From: a bacterium
GTDB taxonomy: Bacteria > UBP14 > UBA6098 > 4484-93
Direction of reading: 5' to 3'
NCBI GenBank assembly: GCA_021158465.1
Contig: JAGGUN010000003.1
Coordinates: forward strand, 1-8,504
DNA: 8,504 nucleotides
The translations under genes were made by a program, and so were the position numbers. Below the pieces are notes generated by a model that saw only the letters and a list, made by a program, of their open reading frames with translations, did not search any database and was not told the DNA's origin. Shown one piece after another: positions 7,150-8,504 of this stretch. Within the stretch, counting starts at the first letter, position 1. Each line of letters opens with the position of its first letter.

Positions 7150-7764
7150 ATGAGAAGAACACTTATCTTGGTAATCTTGCTTTTGATGTTTGCTATGCCG
7201 GTATCGGCACAGATAAGCCACAATGTCACGGGGACGCTCGTCAGAAGCGATGGGGTAACCATTCCCCCTACGGAGTGCATTGTATTTGTTGCCTGGCTGA
7301 ACGATAACCGCTCCGATACGCTTACTCAAGACTCCCCCGGTTGTGGATATTGGGGGGAATATGCCTGCTGGGTTGTCAACACAGGGAATTTTGCCTCTCC
7401 TTGGCATAGCGGCGATATACTTCATATATATTTTTATGACAGTTGTGTGGGTGAAGAGTATAACTTTTCCTGTGTTCTGAACGATGAGCCGACCCAGGAT
7501 GTCGGGCAGGTAACCCTGCCTGTTGAGGAAGAAGGAAGCACCGAGACTATCTTTTCCCTCTATCCGAACCCAGCGGATGGATATGTGTCTCTCACACTGC
7601 CGGAGGATGCTCTCGGCGTTTCGGTCTACAATATAACAGGAAAGAAAATATTATATGTAGAAAACAGAAAATATATCGAGGTGTCAGCTCTTCCTCCCGG
7701 GGTATATTTTGTCAGGGTATCCTCCGGGGGCAGGGACAAGGTAAGGAAGATAATAGTAAAATGA
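7150..7764 (+). CDS. Small exported protein: shared N-terminal module plus T9SS-type tail
   Basis: The 204-residue product has a signal peptide (residues 1-20, cleavage near VSA|Q). Residues ~22-125 form the module shared with the following gene and with residues ~1384-1487 of the giant protein: SHNVTGTLVRSDGVTIPP at 23-40, LTQDSPGCGY around 58-67, and GNF..PWHSGDILHIYFYD at 79-97. Cys43, Cys65 and Cys99 line up with cysteines 45, 67 and 99 of the next protein, so disulfides are possible. Residues ~135-204 are a compact sorting tail (SLYPNPADG at 136-144, 'VYNITGKK', 'PPGVYFVRV', end KIIVK). AAGGGAG at 7139-7145 precedes the ATG. No enzyme motif is visible, and the role is unknown. A stop-to-start gap of 16 bases to the next gene suggests one transcript. 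Confidence 0.85.
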   Translation: MRRTLILVILLLMFAMPVSAQISHNVTGTLVRSDGVTIPPTECIVFVAWLNDNRSDTLTQDSPGCGYWGEYACWVVNTGNFASPWHSGDILHIYFYDSCVGEEYNFSCVLNDEPTQDVGQVTLPVEEEGSTETIFSLYPNPADGYVSLTLPEDALGVSVYNITGKKILYVENRKYIEVSALPPGVYFVRVSSGGRDKVRKIIVK

Positions 7765-7780
7765 AACCAAGGAGGCAGAG

Positions 7781-8504
7781 ATGAAAAGGATGGCTCTGTT
7801 GGTGATACTGGGGCTATTTTTGCTTCAGGGTGCGGTTTTTGCCCAGGGAGTGAGCCACAATGTTATAGGGCAGATTGTCCGCTCCGATGGGATGACCGTT
7901 CCCCCTGATGGCTGCATTCAGTTTCGTGCCAGCATTGTCGGGCGTGATTATGAGGTCTTGACGGAGGCTGACTCCGGCTGCACCTATTCTGGTGGAGTGT
8001 GGGTTGTCAATGTTGGTAACTTCCCATCTGGCTGGCATGAGGGCGATGTTATGCACATATCGTTCATCGATACCTGTGGGCACGAGGTCGGTGAGGATAT
8101 TGGTTCTCTTACATCCGCTCCTTATGACAATTTCGGGCTTACCACACTTACCGCCGCTGTTGGTCCTGTTCTATCCGGTGGTGATGTTTCCCCCGACACA
8201 GGTTATGCCTCCACAGATTTCAGTTACTCGGTTATGTATCAGCATCCTTTCGGGGCGCCGCCCGATTATATTGCGGTGGTGATACTTGACCCGGACACAT
8301 CGTTCGAGATACTTATGACCCGCACCGATACCACTTGCTCATACACAGCAGGCTGCGAATATTCTGCCACTTATACCGGTCTTCGCAAGCATCTAATCCA
8401 CCAGTTCCACTTTGTCTCCTACGACACCAGCGGCAATATCGCAACAGGGGATGTCGGATACCATATCGGACCTGTGGTGCTGAATTCCCTTCCTGTTGTG
8501 ACGA
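7781..8504 (+). CDS. Exported protein, shared module plus beta-sandwich domain (3' end outside window)
   Basis: The frame is open from ATG 7781 to the window end (241 residues seen). AAGGAGG at 7769-7775, 5 bases upstream, supports the start. A signal peptide covers residues 1-22 (MKRMALL, hydrophobic core, VFA|QG). Residues ~25-107 are the shared module: SHNVIGQIVRSDGMTVPP, 'SIVGRDYEVLTE', GNFPSGWHEGDVMHISFID, with Cys45, Cys67 and Cys99. Residues ~128-232 look like an Ig/PKD-like beta-sandwich of the type 'P.LS.G.VSPDTG..STDFSYSV.Y', ending in 'HQFHFVSYDTSGN', with its own Cys186/Cys192 pair. Further domains and a sorting tail are expected beyond the edge but not seen. No catalytic motif is visible; the function is unknown. 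Confidence 0.85.
   Translation, partial: MKRMALLVILGLFLLQGAVFAQGVSHNVIGQIVRSDGMTVPPDGCIQFRASIVGRDYEVLTEADSGCTYSGGVWVVNVGNFPSGWHEGDVMHISFIDTCGHEVGEDIGSLTSAPYDNFGLTTLTAAVGPVLSGGDVSPDTGYASTDFSYSVMYQHPFGAPPDYIAVVILDPDTSFEILMTRTDTTCSYTAGCEYSATYTGLRKHLIHQFHFVSYDTSGNIATGDVGYHIGPVVLNSLPVVT

Overview
The window reads as a piece of a bacterial chromosome with standard genetic code and all genes on the + strand. It combines two gene sets: a short housekeeping stretch (purS, purQ and a small DUF4321-type membrane protein gene) and four genes for exported proteins. Three of the four exported proteins are complete and end in a type IX secretion (T9SS) type-A-like C-terminal sorting domain; the fourth runs off the end. 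Such tails ('YPNPFN...', '...GIYFYRMQAG...K') are typical of the FCB superphylum, including many uncultured candidate phyla. The split PurS/PurQ form of FGAM synthase, instead of one long PurL, fits such a lineage better than classical Bacteroidetes. The phylum cannot be fixed from this sequence.

Layout: 50-907 encodes a small secreted protein with three near-identical 58-residue repeats and a sorting tail. 929-1183 (purS), 1180-1869 (purQ) and 1862-2128 (DUF4321-like) are tightly packed and overlapping, and probably cotranscribed with the gene before them. 2129-2334 is an AT-rich intergenic region with two candidate promoters in tandem and a possible 11-codon leader ORF that overlaps the next start codon. 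2335-7092 encodes a 1585-residue multidomain surface or secreted protein built of Ig-like, FN3-like and duplicated modules. A strong GC-rich hairpin without a U-tract follows at 7106-7129. 7150-7764 and 7781-8504 (cut by the window end) encode smaller exported proteins.

The most notable pattern is a module of about 80-100 residues, carrying a 'GNF...W..GD..HI...D' core, that occurs in three successive genes: near the C-terminus of the giant protein and at the mature N-terminus of both small proteins. This suggests a locally expanded family of exported proteins that share a building block. PurS and PurQ would join a PurL subunit, not encoded here, in the fourth step of purine synthesis. I found no RNA genes, CRISPR arrays, transposases, defence genes or tRNA-like structures. 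Nothing here proves a new system; the shared module and the control region before the giant gene deserve most attention.
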